64,000 bases of DNA, from positions 558,001 to 622,000 of the forward strand of contig NZ_CP101466.1 of assembly GCF_024362385.1 (NCBI RefSeq), read 5' to 3'. Of the stretch, positions 37,107-45,497 are shown one piece after another. The position numbers and the translations under genes are program-made. The stretch's first letter is position 1. Every line of letters begins with the position of its first letter. Under the pieces are notes generated by a model, which saw only the letters and a program-made list of their open reading frames with translations, was not told the DNA's origin and searched no databases. This DNA comes from Arthrobacter sp. DNA4 (GTDB taxonomy: Bacteria; Actinomycetota; Actinomycetes; Actinomycetales; Micrococcaceae).

Positions 37107-38315
37107 CTACCAGAGGCGGGTTGTGGCCCGGCGGGCGCCCTCGCCGAGGGCCTCCAGCTTGGCGAAGGCGATCTGCGGGTGGACCCGGCCGCCCAGGCCG
37201 CAGTCGGTGGAGGCGATGACATTCTCGCGGCCCACGACGTCGGCAAAGCGGACAATGCGGTCTGCCACCAGGTCCGGGTGTTCCACCACGTTGGTGGCGT
37301 GCGAGACGACGCCCGGGATGATCACCTTGCCCTCGGGGAGCTTGGTGTCCTCCCATACCCGCCATTCGTGTTCGTGCCGGACGTTGGCCGCTTCGAAGGA
37401 GTAAGCGCCGGCGTTGACCTGCAGCACCGAGCCGATGATGTCGGCGAACGGGATGTCCGTGGTGTGTGGGCCGTGCCAGGAACCCCAGCAGACGTGCAGC
37501 CGGATCTGTTCCTGGGGCAGGTCGCGGAGGGCCCAGTTGGTGGCCTCGACGCGCAGCTGGATGAACTTCAGGTAGTCCTCCAGGGATGGCTCGGGATTGA
37601 TCTGGTCCCAGCTCTCGGCCAGGGACGGATCATCGAGCTGCACGGTCAGGCCGGCATCGATGATCGCCTTGTATTCCTCCCGCATCGCATCCGCGCACGC
37701 GTAGACGAGTTCCTCATCCGAGGTGTAGTACTCGTTGGCCACACGGGCGCAGGAGCCGGGGGAGAGGGACGCTACGAAGCCGTCCGACAACCCGGCGGCG
37801 GCGAGGCCGGTCTTCAGGTTCCTGATGTCCGACGCCACCAGGTCCTGGCCGGTGTAGGTCAGGGGTCCGGCGATCTTGGGCTGCGTGACGCTCTTGCGGT
37901 GGGACAGGATGCCCGACGAGGGATCGTTGTAGGCCTCGTTGAACGCCTGCCGGTCCCGCCGGTCCGGGAAGGAGGTCAGGACGATGTTGCCGGGGGAAGA
38001 ACGGTGCACCTGCGCATCGGCCCAGCGGTCCACATTCGTCGGCTCCAGGCCGCCCAGCCGTGCGAAGGAGTAGTTCCACCAGGCACCGTAGTCCACGGAA
38101 CTGGACATCGTGTGCCCGTATTCGCCGTCGTTGGGAATGTCGATGCCGAGGTCCTTCTGGCGCTGGACCACCTCCACCACGGAGGCCTCCAGGAGTTCCA
38201 GGAACTCAGGGGTGACGCCGTCGGTTTCCTTGGCGGCGTTGGCCGCGATGAGTTCCGGGGTGCGGGGCAACGATCCTGCGTGGGTGACGCGAATGTGGTC
38301 GGTGTTCAGGGACAT
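37107..38315 (-). CDS. MetE C-terminal-domain-like (cobalamin-independent methionine synthase II) family protein
   Basis: A 402-aa TIM-barrel protein of the methionine-synthase-II-like family. THAGSLPRT opens the barrel. HVCWGSWHG, FEAANVRHEHEW and STDCGLGGR supply the His, Cys, Glu and second Cys expected of the zinc thiol-binding site. It lacks the N-terminal half of full MetE. The family includes methionine synthases and other thiol methyl- or alkyl-transferases. A SAM-I riboswitch precedes it, tying it to methionine or sulfur metabolism. It is monocistronic. Confidence 0.85.
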   Translation of the reverse strand: MSLNTDHIRVTHAGSLPRTPELIAANAAKETDGVTPEFLELLEASVVEVVQRQKDLGIDIPNDGEYGHTMSSSVDYGAWWNYSFARLGGLEPTNVDRWADAQVHRSSPGNIVLTSFPDRRDRQAFNEAYNDPSSGILSHRKSVTQPKIAGPLTYTGQDLVASDIRNLKTGLAAAGLSDGFVASLSPGSCARVANEYYTSDEELVYACADAMREEYKAIIDAGLTVQLDDPSLAESWDQINPEPSLEDYLKFIQLRVEATNWALRDLPQEQIRLHVCWGSWHGPHTTDIPFADIIGSVLQVNAGAYSFEAANVRHEHEWRVWEDTKLPEGKVIIPGVVSHATNVVEHPDLVADRIVRFADVVGRENVIASTDCGLGGRVHPQIAFAKLEALGEGARRATTRLW

Positions 38316-38331
38316 GCTGGAATCTTCCTTT

Positions 38332-38430
38332 CCATCGGTCCTGGCAGTAGCACCTTCGGGCGGCAGGAATCCTGCGGGACCGTGGTTGCTGCGGCGTCAT
38401 CGAGCCAGGTCTCTCGGCCGCTCCGGATGG
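38332..38430 (-). ncRNA. SAM-I (S-box) riboswitch upstream of the MetE-like gene
   Basis: On the minus strand the order is P1 CCATC, GAGCGGCCGAGAGACCTGGC (kink-turn strand), GATGACGCCGCAGCAACC, a variable arm, GGTGCTAC, CCAGGACC and the P1 partner GATGG. These are the conserved blocks of SAM-I aptamers. The AAAGGAAG ribosome site follows directly and there is no clear terminator, so translational control is more likely than transcriptional. Confidence 0.9.
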
Positions 38431-38649
38431 TTCACTCTCACATAAATCCAGATGCCTGCCCCGGGGCAAGTCTGCTCCGCTTTATGTCGCGACAGGTCGC
38501 GTCTGAAGCTTCCCTGCCGAAAACATGCTTACAGCCTTTGTTCAGGTTATTGACAGGTTTCGTTAAGCTTGGTTGGCTGAGGTCACATGCCGCTGCCCGC
38601 GACGGAGCTGGCCGTCGCACCCCGATGCACTCGAAAGAGGTAACGCACT

Positions 38650-39714
38650 GTGAAGAAATCCCTGGCAAATTTCGGGACCTTCGCCGTCTCCGGCGCCCTG
38701 GCGCTGGCCGTCGTCGCAGGTCCCGCCCCGCTGGCACACGCGGTAGGCGAAGGCCCCAACTACGACGGCAACGGCCAGATCACCACGTCCAAGCTCGCCA
38801 CGTACGAACAGATGGTCTCGTTCCTGAAGGACCAGGACGCGCGCCAGCCGGCAATGGAGCTGGAGGTCATCGGGCAGACGGTCAAGGGGCGCGACATCCA
38901 CCTGGTCAAGTACATTTCGGACCCGGCCAAGCCCACCATTCTGTACCTGACCCAGCAGCATGGCAACGAGCAGCTCACCACCGAGGGCGCCATGGAGTTC
39001 ATCAAGCACCTGGGGACCGGCAAATCCGCCGACATCCTCAAAGGTGTGAACATCCTGGTGGTGCCCATGCTCAATGCGGACGGCGCCATGGGGGACGTGA
39101 ACTTCTCCCTGGACAATTACCTTGCCAAAGGGGACCGCCACCTCACCCGCTACAACGCCGAGGGCGTGGACCTGAACCGCGACCATGTGGCCAAGATCCA
39201 GCCGGAGACCCAGGCGCTGCACAACAACGTCATGCGCAAATACCGGATCGACTACATGATCGACCTGCACCACCAGGGCACCCGGGCGGAGCGTGACGGC
39301 AAGCTGGTATCCGGCTCCATCCTGTACCCCACCACCCCCAACGCCGACCCCGCCGTCGTCGAAAAATCCAAGCAGCTCGGCGCGGTGGTCTTCAACAACG
39401 TCGACTCCACCGGCTGGGGACACCTGGGCAAGTACCAGGGCGGCAGTGCCGAAACCATCAGCCGCAACGGCATCTCCGTGGAGTACGGCATCGCCACCCT
39501 GCTCTTCGAGATGCGCGGCATGTCGGACCACTATTTGGACGGCTATGCACTCGGACAGCGCAGCAACGGCTACCTGATCAAGCAGACCGTCACCACGCTG
39601 ACCTCCACGGCCGCGGCCATCGCGGACGGGTCCATTGCCGACGCCGACACCTCCTTCTGGAACACGCTCGCCGAACAGACGTCCCGGCCCGCCGGGGAGG
39701 CTGAGGACGAGTAG
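38650..39714 (+). CDS. secreted M14-family zinc carboxypeptidase
   Basis: A 354-aa protein with a Sec signal peptide (cleavage near AHA-VG, residue 31). Zinc ligands H104 and E107 lie in QQHGNEQ with the third in DLHHQGT (H207 or H208). NRD at 176-178 and E287 in LLFEMRG complete the active site. It removes C-terminal residues from peptides or cell-wall fragments outside the cell. GTG at 38650 follows AGAGG. TTGACA at 38550-38555 may be its -35 box. Confidence 0.9.
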   Translation: MKKSLANFGTFAVSGALALAVVAGPAPLAHAVGEGPNYDGNGQITTSKLATYEQMVSFLKDQDARQPAMELEVIGQTVKGRDIHLVKYISDPAKPTILYLTQQHGNEQLTTEGAMEFIKHLGTGKSADILKGVNILVVPMLNADGAMGDVNFSLDNYLAKGDRHLTRYNAEGVDLNRDHVAKIQPETQALHNNVMRKYRIDYMIDLHHQGTRAERDGKLVSGSILYPTTPNADPAVVEKSKQLGAVVFNNVDSTGWGHLGKYQGGSAETISRNGISVEYGIATLLFEMRGMSDHYLDGYALGQRSNGYLIKQTVTTLTSTAAAIADGSIADADTSFWNTLAEQTSRPAGEAEDE

Positions 39715-39724
39715 GCGGCACCGG

Positions 39725-39759
39725 CCGCCGCGGCCTTTTGGCAGAAAGGGCCGCGGCGG
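39725..39759 (+). terminator. GC-rich hairpin after the M14 peptidase gene
   Basis: CCGCCGCGGCC (39725-39735) pairs with GGCCGCGGCGG (39749-39759). No T-run follows, so it is a weaker terminator candidate. Confidence 0.5.
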
Positions 39760-39769
39760 GCCACAACAG

Positions 39770-39796
39770 TGGACAAAGTGCCCTATCGGCTAAACT
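39770..39796 (+). promoter_or_regulatory. purA promoter candidate
   Basis: TGGACA (39770-39775) and TAAACT (39791-39796) are 15 bases apart, slightly short. The -10 box is identical to that of pyrE. The leader to purA would be about 145 bases and contains no riboswitch that I recognise. Confidence 0.5.
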
Positions 39797-39948
39797 TGGG
39801 TGGTAAGAGCCCCGGAACTCTTGCTTCGCTGCGCCGTGCTGCGGCTGTGCGAAGGCCGGTATGTTCGGGGCATTCTCATGAACGGCGCTGCATGGGCCCG
39901 CCACCTGGTGGCAGGACCGGGCAGTCCGAACGAATGGGGGAGGATCCC

Positions 39949-41233
39949 ATGCCAGCAATTGTGATCGTAGGAGCCCAGTGGGGCGACGAAGGAAAAGGCA
40001 AGGCCACCGACCTGCTGGGCGGCCGTGTTGACTACGTCGTCAAGCCCAACGGCGGCAACAACGCCGGGCACACCGTCGTCGTAGGCGGTGAAAAGTACGA
40101 ACTCAAGCTGCTGCGGCATTCTCAGCCCCAACGCTGTTCCCATCATCGGCAACGGCTGCGTGGTGAACCTTGAGGCCCTCTTCCAGGAAATCGACGGACT
40201 CCAGGCGCGCGGCGCCGACACCTCAAAACTGCGGGTCTCCGCCAACGCCCACCTGGTGGCCCCGTACCACCAGGTGCTGGACAAGGTGACCGAACGCTTC
40301 CTCGGCAGCCGCGCCATCGGCACCACCGGCCGCGGCATCGGCCCCGCCTACATGGACAAGGTGGCACGGCTGGGCATCCGCGTCCAGGACGTCTTCGACG
40401 AATCCATCCTCCGCCAGAAGGTGGAAGGCTCGCTGCGCCAGAAGAACGAACTCCTGGTCAAGGTCTACAACCGCCGCAGTGTTGTGGTGGACGAGATCGT
40501 GGAGTACTTCCTGTCCTTCGCCGAGCGGCTCCGCCCCCTGGTCATCGACAGCACCCTGGTCCTGAACTCCGCGCTGGACGAGGGCAAGGTAGTCCTGATG
40601 GAGGGCGGCCAGGCAACGTTCCTGGACGTGGACCACGGCACCTACCCGTTCGTGACCTCCTCCAACCCGACCGCAGGCGGCGCGTCGGTGGGTTCCGGCA
40701 TCGGGCCCACCCGCATCTCCCGCTCCATCGGCATCATCAAGGCCTACACCACCCGCGTCGGTGCCGGCCCGTTTCCCACGGAGCTTTTCGATGAGATGGG
40801 CATGTACCTGCAGAAGACCGGCGGCGAATTCGGCGTCAACACCGGCCGCCCGCGCCGCTGCGGCTGGTACGACGCCGTGCTGGCACGTCATGCTTCCCGC
40901 GTCAACGGCTTCACGGACTACTTCGTCACCAAGCTGGACGTCCTGACCGGCATCGAGCAGATCCCGGTGTGCGTGGCCTACGACGTCGACGGCGTGCGCC
41001 ACGACGAGATGCCCATGACGCAAACCGAGTTCCACCACGCCAAACCGATCTTCGAGTACTTCGATGGCTGGACCGAGGACATCACGGGAGCCCGGACGCT
41101 GGCGGACCTTCCCGAGAACGCCCGCAACTATGTGCTGGCCCTGGAGAAGCTCTCCGGAACCCGGTTCTCGGCCATCGGCGTTGGCCCGGACCGCGACCAG
41201 ACCATCGTGGTGAACGACCTCATCAACGACTGA
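39949..41233 (+). pseudogene. purA: adenylosuccinate synthetase, frameshifted as read
   Basis: PurA couples IMP and aspartate with GTP in AMP synthesis. The first 55 or so codons ([32 protein letters not shown]) end at KLL near 40113. The remainder resumes in the next frame as [14 protein letters not shown] and runs intact to the stop at 41233. The family has two residues (Pro-Ala/Ser) between KLL and GIL; only one base is present, so five bases are missing. Restoring them gives a normal 429-aa PurA behind GGGGGAGG. The gene is normally needed for purine prototrophy, so a sequence error is the simplest explanation. Confidence 0.88.
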
Positions 41234-41276
41234 CTTGTGGGCCCCGCCTGCTAGGGAGCGGGTGGGGATTACGACG

Positions 41277-41317
41277 GCGGCAGGCCACCTTTTGCAGGTG
41301 GCCTGCCGCTTGTTTTT
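41277..41317 (+). terminator. intrinsic terminator after purA
   Basis: A perfect 14-bp stem (41277-41290 with 41296-41309) with loop TTTGC is followed by TTGTTTTT. The preceding ACGACGGC links it to the other hairpins of that family. Confidence 0.92.
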
Positions 41318-41424
41318 GCTGGCGGAAAGCGAATTTACACAGGCTTAACGCGCGCGGTCTTGTGAGACTTCCGGTGCCGCGGCCAGACTCGTCTGTACAA
41401 CCTGGTGCCCAAGGAAGGATCGTC

Positions 41425-41796
41425 ATGGCCGGAAAATTTGAAGCATTCATCGACGCTGATTCGTTTTTCCGGTTCCGTCTCCTGGCTCCGGACGGGGCCG
41501 TTATCGCCGTCTCCGGCCCCTTCGAGGACAAAGCCGCTGTGGCGGCAGGGATCGCCGCGGTGCGTGAATGTGCCGGGACCGGCCTGGTCACCGACCTGTG
41601 CCCCGCCGGAACCGTAGCCCGTCCCGCGCCTGCACCCGCTGCGGCTGCTGCCGCTGTTCCGGCCGGGCTGCCCGCCGCCGTCGTGCCCGTGTGCGGAGAG
41701 GAACGCGCGCCCTCCACGCGGCACGCCTTTGCACTGGCCAATACGCCGCGCCGGCATGCCACGGCCCCCCGGTGGACCAGGACAGCAACCCGCTGA
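41425..41796 (+). CDS. YegP/DUF1508-like protein with a disordered tail
   Basis: A 123-aa protein whose first 60 residues fit one DUF1508 repeat (KFEAFIDADSFFRFRLLAPDG, then GIAAVRECA). The rest is an alanine/proline-rich and then basic tail. ATG at 41425 follows AAGGAAGGATC. The function of the family is unclear. It is the last gene before the sigma-factor promoter. Confidence 0.65.
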   Translation: MAGKFEAFIDADSFFRFRLLAPDGAVIAVSGPFEDKAAVAAGIAAVRECAGTGLVTDLCPAGTVARPAPAPAAAAAAVPAGLPAAVVPVCGEERAPSTRHAFALANTPRRHATAPRWTRTATR

Positions 41797-41837
41797 CGGA
41801 CGGGGAAGAAAGTTTTCAAAAGTTTTTTTGAAAGCGC

Positions 41838-41865
41838 GTAACCCTTTGGGGTGCCCCAGCGATTA
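41838..41865 (+). promoter_or_regulatory. ECF-type promoter upstream of the sigma-factor gene
   Basis: GTAACC (41838-41843) and CGATTA (41860-41865) are 16 bases apart, with an A/T-rich stretch just upstream. An AAC-containing -35 and a CGA-type -10 are typical of ECF promoters. It is probably the autoregulatory promoter of the sigma gene at 42091. Confidence 0.55.
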
Positions 41866-41877
41866 CCCCTATGAAGT

Positions 41878-41927
41878 GCCGGTCTGGAACCTGTCCCCCA
41901 TCACGTTCCAGGCCGGCTCTTTTGTCT
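41878..41927 (+). terminator. intrinsic terminator or attenuator before the ECF sigma gene
   Basis: GCCGGTCTGGAAC (41878-41890) pairs with GTTCCAGGCCGGC (41905-41917) and is followed by TCTTTTGTCTTT. It lies just after the ECF-type promoter and 160 bases before the sigma gene. It could end the upstream gene's transcript, attenuate the sigma transcript, or terminate a very short RNA. Confidence 0.65.
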
Positions 41928-42090
41928 TTCCGCAAGGGTGGCCGCACCGCCTGGCCCGGCACTGGCCCTGTTTCCGGCGCCGTGGCGGTTCCGGCGGGGT
42001 GGTTACCGGAGGGTAAAGTAGGGGCAGCGTTCCGGATGTACTGAACGCCCGCCTTGCCAACACCCTTCTTTGACGGAAAGCACCACGTCA

Positions 42091-42642
42091 GTGACCGATG
42101 CACAGACAGACGAGGCTCCGGACCAGCCGCTTTCCGGGACTGCCGCCTTCAACCTTGTCTACAAGACCTACGCATCACAGGTGCTGGGCTACCTCACAGC
42201 CCGGGGAGTCGAGGATCCGGAGGCCGCCATGCAGGAAGTGTTCCTTTCCGTGCTGCCCCGCCTCCACACCGTGCACGGCGGCGAACCCGGCCTGAGGACC
42301 TTTATCTTCTCCGTCGCCCACGCCCGCATGGTGGATGACCACCGCCGGCAAAGCCGGACCCCGGTCAAGCTGCCTTTCGAGCCCGAGCTCGACCAGCGGG
42401 TAGACACCTCAGCGGAAAAGGAAGCCCTGCAGCGCCTGTCGCCCCAGGAGGTCCTTAGGCTGCTGGACGGGCTGCCGCAGGACCAGCGGGACGTGCTGTC
42501 GCTGCGCCTGGTAGGAGGCCTCACGGTGGAACAGACAGCGGAGGCCATGGAAAAGAGCGCCGGTTCGGTGAAACAGCTTCAGCGGCGCGCATTGTTGAAA
42601 CTCCGGGAACTCGCCGCAGTGAAGGAGTACCTCGCGCCATGA
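42091..42642 (+). CDS. ECF RNA polymerase sigma factor
   Basis: A sigma-70 family protein of about 183 aa with region 2 (FNLVYKTYASQVLGYLTARG through RTFIFSVAHARMVDDHRR) and region 4 (LLDGLPQDQRDVLSLRLVGGLTVEQTAEAM). GTG at 42091 has GGAAAG 10 bases upstream; TTG at 42070 is the longer alternative. It overlaps the next gene by four bases, the usual arrangement for a sigma factor and its regulator. Confidence 0.88.
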   Translation: MTDAQTDEAPDQPLSGTAAFNLVYKTYASQVLGYLTARGVEDPEAAMQEVFLSVLPRLHTVHGGEPGLRTFIFSVAHARMVDDHRRQSRTPVKLPFEPELDQRVDTSAEKEALQRLSPQEVLRLLDGLPQDQRDVLSLRLVGGLTVEQTAEAMEKSAGSVKQLQRRALLKLRELAAVKEYLAP

Positions 42643-43592
42643 CACCCGCCCCGGAAAACCGCGCCGCCCTTGTTGATGACATGCTGCTGGACGCCGGCTG
42701 CCACCTGGATGCAGACCTTCGCAACGCCCTGCTGTCGCTGGGCACCCTGGCGTCGCTGCCCGCGCCCGCACCCAGCGGTGAGCTTGCCGCACTGCTTACG
42801 GCCGGGGGACCTTCACCGTTGGAAGGCCCGGCTCCGGCCGGGGAGCCGGGCGAGGAAGCAGCTGAAGAGGCACCCGAACAGCCCGGTGGACAGCCCGATG
42901 CGCAGCCTGGGGACGAACTGGCGCGCCGCCGCCGGCACCGCCCCACCGCGCTGGGCCTGGTGCTGGTGGCCGGGATGGGGCTGGGCGTGGGCGGGGTAGC
43001 CGCCAGCTCCAGCACTTCCGGGACCAGTCCCGTGGAGCACCTGCTGGAGGATTGGGCGCCCTGGAAAGGTACAGCCGGGGAACCGTCCGCAGCCGGTTAC
43101 AGCTACCGGGGCCCCCACGTGGCTTCCGACGGGGACCTTGCCGCTGCCGGTCCACCGGCACCGGGTGCGGCCACCGATGCCGCGAATCTTTCCTCCAGCC
43201 TACTTCGGGATCCTGCCGGCTCCTCCCGCCACACGGGACGGGCGCACACTGGGTTCCCGCCGTGCGTCGGTCCGGTCAAACACGAGGCCGGCGCCGGCGC
43301 CGAAGCGTGCACGTCCGCGGCGCCCGGGACTTTTTTGCAGGGCAATGGAACCGGCAGGGGCAAAGAGAATCCCGGCGCTGCGACGGGCGGGATGCCGGCG
43401 GAGCCGGGGGCTGCCGGGGCCGCGAAGGCCGGACTCCCGGCGGCCAACACCGGGCCGTCAGCCGGGGGTGCAGCCACGGAAGCACAGAAGGCGGCGGGCT
43501 CCGCGGCCAACGCAACGCCGGCGCAGGGCCAAACAGGCTCCCAGACGGCAGGACAGGGAACCGGGCCCAAGCCCACGTCTCCGGCGAAATAG
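42639..43592 (+). CDS. single-pass membrane protein, candidate anti-sigma partner
   Basis: A 317-aa protein with a 95-residue acidic cytoplasmic part, one membrane helix (about 104-124), and an extracellular region of low complexity rich in Ala, Gly, Pro and Thr. The extracellular part holds two cysteines about 20 residues apart. Position and topology suggest control of the sigma factor encoded just upstream. It lacks the HxxxCxxC zinc anti-sigma motif, so the role is inference. Confidence 0.65.
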   Translation: MTPAPENRAALVDDMLLDAGCHLDADLRNALLSLGTLASLPAPAPSGELAALLTAGGPSPLEGPAPAGEPGEEAAEEAPEQPGGQPDAQPGDELARRRRHRPTALGLVLVAGMGLGVGGVAASSSTSGTSPVEHLLEDWAPWKGTAGEPSAAGYSYRGPHVASDGDLAAAGPPAPGAATDAANLSSSLLRDPAGSSRHTGRAHTGFPPCVGPVKHEAGAGAEACTSAAPGTFLQGNGTGRGKENPGAATGGMPAEPGAAGAAKAGLPAANTGPSAGGAATEAQKAAGSAANATPAQGQTGSQTAGQGTGPKPTSPAK

Positions 43593-43605
43593 CCCAAACA
43601 CAGCA

Positions 43606-43634
43606 ACAGCGGGCCCGTCGGACGGACCCGCTGT
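43606..43634. terminator. hairpin between convergent genes
   Basis: ACAGCGGG..CCGTC and GACGG..CCCGCTGT pair with one mismatch between the membrane-protein gene and the converging CoA-binding gene. Confidence 0.6.
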
Positions 43635-43653
43635 CGCCTTATTCAGTCGCCGG

Positions 43654-44148
43654 TCAGGCCATGACCTGGCGCTTGGAGGAAATCACGCCGGTATCGAAGC
43701 CGGCCAGGTGGAGTCCACCGTGGAAGCGCGCGTGCTCGATCTTCACGCAGCGGTCCATCACCACGTTGAGCCCCGCGGCTTCCGCGCCTGCCGCGACGCC
43801 TTCGTGCCAGGAACCCAGCTGCAGCCAGAGTGTTTTGGCGCCGGCGGCCAGGGCCTCGTCCAGGACGCCCGGAAGATCGTCGTGCCTGCGGAACACGTCA
43901 ACGATGTCCGGGCTCTCCGGCAGGTCCGCCAGGGACGCATACGTGGGCTGGCCCAGGATCTCCTTGACCACCGGGTTCACGAAGTACACCTTGTAGCGGG
44001 TGGAGGACAGCAGATAGGTGGCCACGAAGTAGCTGGCCCGCGACGGCTTGTCAGAGGCTCCAACAATGGCGATGGATTTCGCCTGCCGGAGCAGGGCCAG
44101 CCGCTCAGGTGCCGACGGGCCGGACCAGGTGCGTTCGGCGGTACTCAT
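43654..44148 (-). CDS. CoA-binding domain protein (YccU-like), downstream of metY
   Basis: A 164-aa Rossmann protein of the CoA-binding family (SIAIVGASDKPSRASYFVA; TLWLQLGSWHEGVAA; VVMDRCVKIEH). Members often neighbour sulfur or acyl-CoA genes but have no firm activity. Its ATG overlaps the metY stop as ATGA, making it the last gene of the SAM-riboswitch operon. A paralogue lies at 51849 on the other side of the riboswitch. Confidence 0.85.
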   Translation of the reverse strand: MSTAERTWSGPSAPERLALLRQAKSIAIVGASDKPSRASYFVATYLLSSTRYKVYFVNPVVKEILGQPTYASLADLPESPDIVDVFRRHDDLPGVLDEALAAGAKTLWLQLGSWHEGVAAGAEAAGLNVVMDRCVKIEHARFHGGLHLAGFDTGVISSKRQVMA

Positions 44149-45497
44149 GCGTTTGCTCCGATCGTGCAGGCGTCTGCGGGTTCTTCCAGGACGGCGGCGT
44201 CCTGGGCCGCTGCGTTGGAGGCCTCGGTGAGTGCCTGGTCCAGGTCCCACAGGATGTCCTCGATATCCTCGAGGCCCACCGAGATGCGGACCAGGTCCTC
44301 CGGCACGCCCGCGGATTCCAGCTGGGCTGCGCTGAGCTGCTGGTGCGTGGTGGAGCCGGGGTGGATCACCAGGGTACGGGAGTCACCCACGTTGGCCAGG
44401 TGGGAGGCCAGCTGCAGGGACTCGATGAACTTCTGCCCTGCGGCGCGCCCACCCTTGACCCCGAACGAAAAGACCGACCCGGGGCCCAGCGGCAAGTACT
44501 TCCGTGCCCTGTCGTAGTGCGGGTGGGAGGGCAACCCGGAGTAGTTGACGTAAGCCACCCTGTCATCGTTTTCCAGCCACTCGGCCACGGCCCGCGCGTT
44601 CTTCAGGTGCTCGTCCAGCCGCTGCGGCAGTGTCTCAACGCCCTGGAGCAGCTGGAACGCCGACTGCGCCGAGAGGGCCGGGCCGATGTCGCGCAGCTGC
44701 TCGCTGCGCAGCTTGGTGAGGAAGCCATACTCACCGAAGTTGCCCCACCAGGAGACGTTGCCGTAGGAAGCCACGGGCTCGGTCATGGTGGGGAACTTGC
44801 CGTTGCCCCAGTTGAACCGGCCGCTTTCCACCACCACGCCACCGAGTGTGGTGCCGTGGCCGCCCAGGAACTTCGTGGCGGAGTGGATCACGATGTCCGC
44901 CCCGTGCTCGATGGGCCGCACCAGGTACGGCGTGCTCAAGGTGGCGTCGACGACCAAGGGGATGCCGGCGTCGTGCGCCACCTTTGCCAGCCCCGCCAGG
45001 TCCTGGACCTCCGACGACGGGTTGGCCACCACCTCCACGAAGATGGCCTTGGTGTTGTCCCGGACCGCCGCGGCGTAGTCGGCAGGGTCGGTTCCGGGCA
45101 CGAAGGTGGTGTCCACGCCGAACCGGCGCAGGGTCACGTCCAGCTGGGTCACCGTGCCGCCGTACAGCTGGGAGGCTGCCACGATGTGGTCGCCTGCCTG
45201 CGTCAGGGCGGCGAAGGTGATGAACTCCGCTGCCATGCCCGACGCCGTCGCGACCGCTCCGATGCCGCCCTCGAGGGACGCGATGCGCTCCTCGAACGCC
45301 GCGACAGTGGGGTTGCCGATGCGGGAGTAGATGTTGCCGTACTTCTGCAGTGCGAACAGGTTGGCGGCGTCGTTGGTGTCTTTGAAGACGAAGGACGTGG
45401 TCTGGTAGATGGGAACGGCACGGGCGCCGTGTTCGGCGTCAGGGGTGCCGCCGGCGTGCAGGGCGCGGGTGCGGAAACCGAAAGTACGCTCAGCCAT
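44145..45497 (-). CDS. metY: O-acetylhomoserine sulfhydrylase
   Basis: A 450-aa PLP enzyme that forms homocysteine and acetate from O-acetylhomoserine and sulfide. PLP lysine K209 lies in HSATKFLGGHG. YSRIGNPT, ASGMAAE and STPYLVRP are typical. The C-terminal 20 residues are an extra alanine-rich tail. Overlaps on both sides place it between sfnG and the CoA-binding gene. Confidence 0.93.
   Translation of the reverse strand: MAERTFGFRTRALHAGGTPDAEHGARAVPIYQTTSFVFKDTNDAANLFALQKYGNIYSRIGNPTVAAFEERIASLEGGIGAVATASGMAAEFITFAALTQAGDHIVAASQLYGGTVTQLDVTLRRFGVDTTFVPGTDPADYAAAVRDNTKAIFVEVVANPSSEVQDLAGLAKVAHDAGIPLVVDATLSTPYLVRPIEHGADIVIHSATKFLGGHGTTLGGVVVESGRFNWGNGKFPTMTEPVASYGNVSWWGNFGEYGFLTKLRSEQLRDIGPALSAQSAFQLLQGVETLPQRLDEHLKNARAVAEWLENDDRVAYVNYSGLPSHPHYDRARKYLPLGPGSVFSFGVKGGRAAGQKFIESLQLASHLANVGDSRTLVIHPGSTTHQQLSAAQLESAGVPEDLVRISVGLEDIEDILWDLDQALTEASNAAAQDAAVLEEPADACTIGANA

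Noticed and set aside
36981..39296. A 771-codon open frame on the plus strand across the MetE-like gene and the riboswitch
   Set aside because: It is antisense to a clear enzyme and to a SAM riboswitch, has no recognisable domain, and its codon pattern is that of a complement in high-GC DNA.
39797..39948. A riboswitch in the purA leader
   Set aside because: The roughly 145-base leader has some pairing potential but none of the conserved blocks of purine or PRPP aptamers.
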